Part shown: positions 4,721-5,629 of the stretch, one piece after another
Layout of the letters: each line of letters opens with the position of its first letter
Numbering within the stretch: the first letter of the stretch is position 1
NCBI GenBank assembly: GCA_003193815.1
Contig: PSPB01000043.1
Coordinates: 1-5,629, forward strand
Origin: Methanobacteriota archaeon
GTDB lineage: Archaea > Thermoplasmatota > Poseidoniia > MGIII > CG-Epi1
Direction: 5' to 3'
Length of the DNA: 5,629 nucleotides
The notes under the pieces: model-generated
The model's database searches: none
Told to the model about the DNA's origin: nothing
Seen by the model: only the letters and a program-made list of their open reading frames with translations
Translations under genes and position numbers: made by a program

Positions 4721-5629
4721 ATGCATAACCCCGAAACTGGCGTGAACGAAGAGACGGACGAGGCCAACTCGGCGGTACGCATCGTCGGCGGCAACGTCTT
4801 CGTGGAACTCGACCCGGACCATCCCGGCTTTCAGGACGAGGGCTACCGCGAGCGGCGCAACGAAATCGCGAAAATCGCCATCGAGTGGAACGAGATGTCG
4901 ATGGCCGAGCGCCGTACGCAGAAAATCCCGGAGGCGCCCTACAGTGACGAGGAACACGGTGTATGGGCCGCCATCATGGAGCGCATGCAGCCGATGCACC
5001 AGAAGTACGCTTGCCGGCAGTACCTAAAGCACGCTGCGCAGCTCGACCTGCCGAGCGACCGCATCCCGCAGTTGCAGTGGATTTCGGAGCGATTGCAGCC
5101 GCTCACCGGCTTCCGACAGGAGCCTGTCGGGGGACTGGTCCACCCCAAGACATTCCACACCGCGCTGGCAAACAAGGTGTTCCTTTCGACGCAGTACATC
5201 CGCCATTCTTCACATCCATTCTACACTCCCGAGCCGGACGTGGTGCACGAGCTGGTGGGCCACACCGCGATGCTCGCCGTTCCCGAGTGGGCTGAGCTGA
5301 ACACCCTCTTTGGCGAGGCGGACATGCGCACACAGTCGGAAGCCGCGATTACGCGGCTTGGCACCGTCTTCTGGTTCGTGATGGAGTTTGGCGCCTGCCG
5401 CGAAAATGGCGACATCAAGGCGTTCGGGCCGGGGATGCTCTCCTCGTTCGGGGAAATCGAGCACGCCTGTACCGCCGGCGCCGCCTGCGGCAAGGAGGAC
5501 GCGTGCGTCTGCGACCCCGAAATCGAGTACCGTACCCCTGATTTCGAGGAAATCGAGACGCGCCCCTACGACGTCACGAAATATCAGCCGATGCTCTACC
5601 TGTGGGACTCGTTCGAGCAGATGTTCGAG
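4721..5629 (+). CDS. phhA: Aromatic amino acid hydroxylase, probably phenylalanine 4-monooxygenase (3'-partial)
   Basis: Non-heme iron, pterin-dependent enzyme that most likely turns phenylalanine into tyrosine in the cytoplasm. The 303 visible codons are open to the window edge; by comparison with known proteins a few tens of residues are missing. Residues 29-51 match the segment before the human catalytic domain (LDPDHPGF). The catalytic core holds RHSSHPFYTPEPD at 161-173, iron ligands H176 and H181 in VHELVGH, and E222 in WFVMEFG. It also has the pterin/substrate-side F145 and LSSFGE (240-245). There is no ACT regulatory domain at the N-terminus. An extra ~15 residues near 249-265 add C250, C256, C262 and C264, which I do not know from characterised members. 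The sequence looks closer to the animal-like long form than to short Pseudomonas PhhA. Tryptophan hydroxylation cannot be excluded. No pterin-recycling gene is visible. Confidence 0.93.
   Translation, partial: MHNPETGVNEETDEANSAVRIVGGNVFVELDPDHPGFQDEGYRERRNEIAKIAIEWNEMSMAERRTQKIPEAPYSDEEHGVWAAIMERMQPMHQKYACRQYLKHAAQLDLPSDRIPQLQWISERLQPLTGFRQEPVGGLVHPKTFHTALANKVFLSTQYIRHSSHPFYTPEPDVVHELVGHTAMLAVPEWAELNTLFGEADMRTQSEAAITRLGTVFWFVMEFGACRENGDIKAFGPGMLSSFGEIEHACTAGAACGKEDACVCDPEIEYRTPDFEEIETRPYDVTKYQPMLYLWDSFEQMFE

Noticed and set aside
4177..4794. Longer version of the VKOR-like protein starting at 4794
   Set aside because: The 47 extra residues show no family similarity and would overlap the start of the divergent hydroxylase by 74 bases; the ATG at 4653 gives a normal VKOR length.

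Overview
The window is a compact stretch (coding almost end to end) from a GC-rich prokaryote that respires oxygen. It holds a terminal-oxidase operon on the + strand (1-3073), a three-gene thiol/disulfide redox operon on the - strand (4653-3080), and the start of a divergent aromatic amino acid hydroxylase gene on the + strand (4721 to the window edge). No rRNA, tRNA or other taxonomic marker is present, so the host cannot be fixed. Most starts lack a Shine-Dalgarno sequence, genes abut or overlap, and the DoxX-like protein resembles Bacteroidetes homologues. A marine-type archaeon with many bacterial genes (for example Marine Group II-like) or a bacterium with weak SD use would both fit; this is a low-confidence inference.

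Region 1-3073: cytochrome c oxidase subunit I (5' end cut off by the window), subunit III and a small subunit IV, in the order seen in CtaDEF-type aa3 operons. All heme, CuB and proton-channel residues visible in subunit I are intact. The striking point is its C-terminus. Where a normal tail should follow the SPPPP...EIP segment, there is a ~50-residue low-complexity linker and then a winged-helix-like DNA-binding domain. This segment (about 1390-1819) has lower GC and different arginine codons from the core, and a 7-base direct repeat (GGTATCG) flanks it. Removing one repeat copy plus the segment would join subunit I in frame to subunit III, recreating a fused I-III protein of a kind known in other prokaryotes. 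This is the best candidate for something undescribed here.

Region 3080-4653 (- strand): a VKOR-type quinone-linked disulfide generator, a membrane-anchored thioredoxin-fold protein with a CPHC site, and a DoxX-like four-helix membrane protein. VKOR would oxidise the CPHC protein, which would oxidise exported proteins, with electrons going to quinone and finally to a terminal oxidase. Subunit III has an enlarged outer loop with two cysteines that could be a client.

Region 4654-5629: a 67-base divergent intergenic region, then an aromatic amino acid hydroxylase (probably phenylalanine 4-monooxygenase) with an intact iron site and an unusual four-cysteine insertion; its 3' end lies outside the window.
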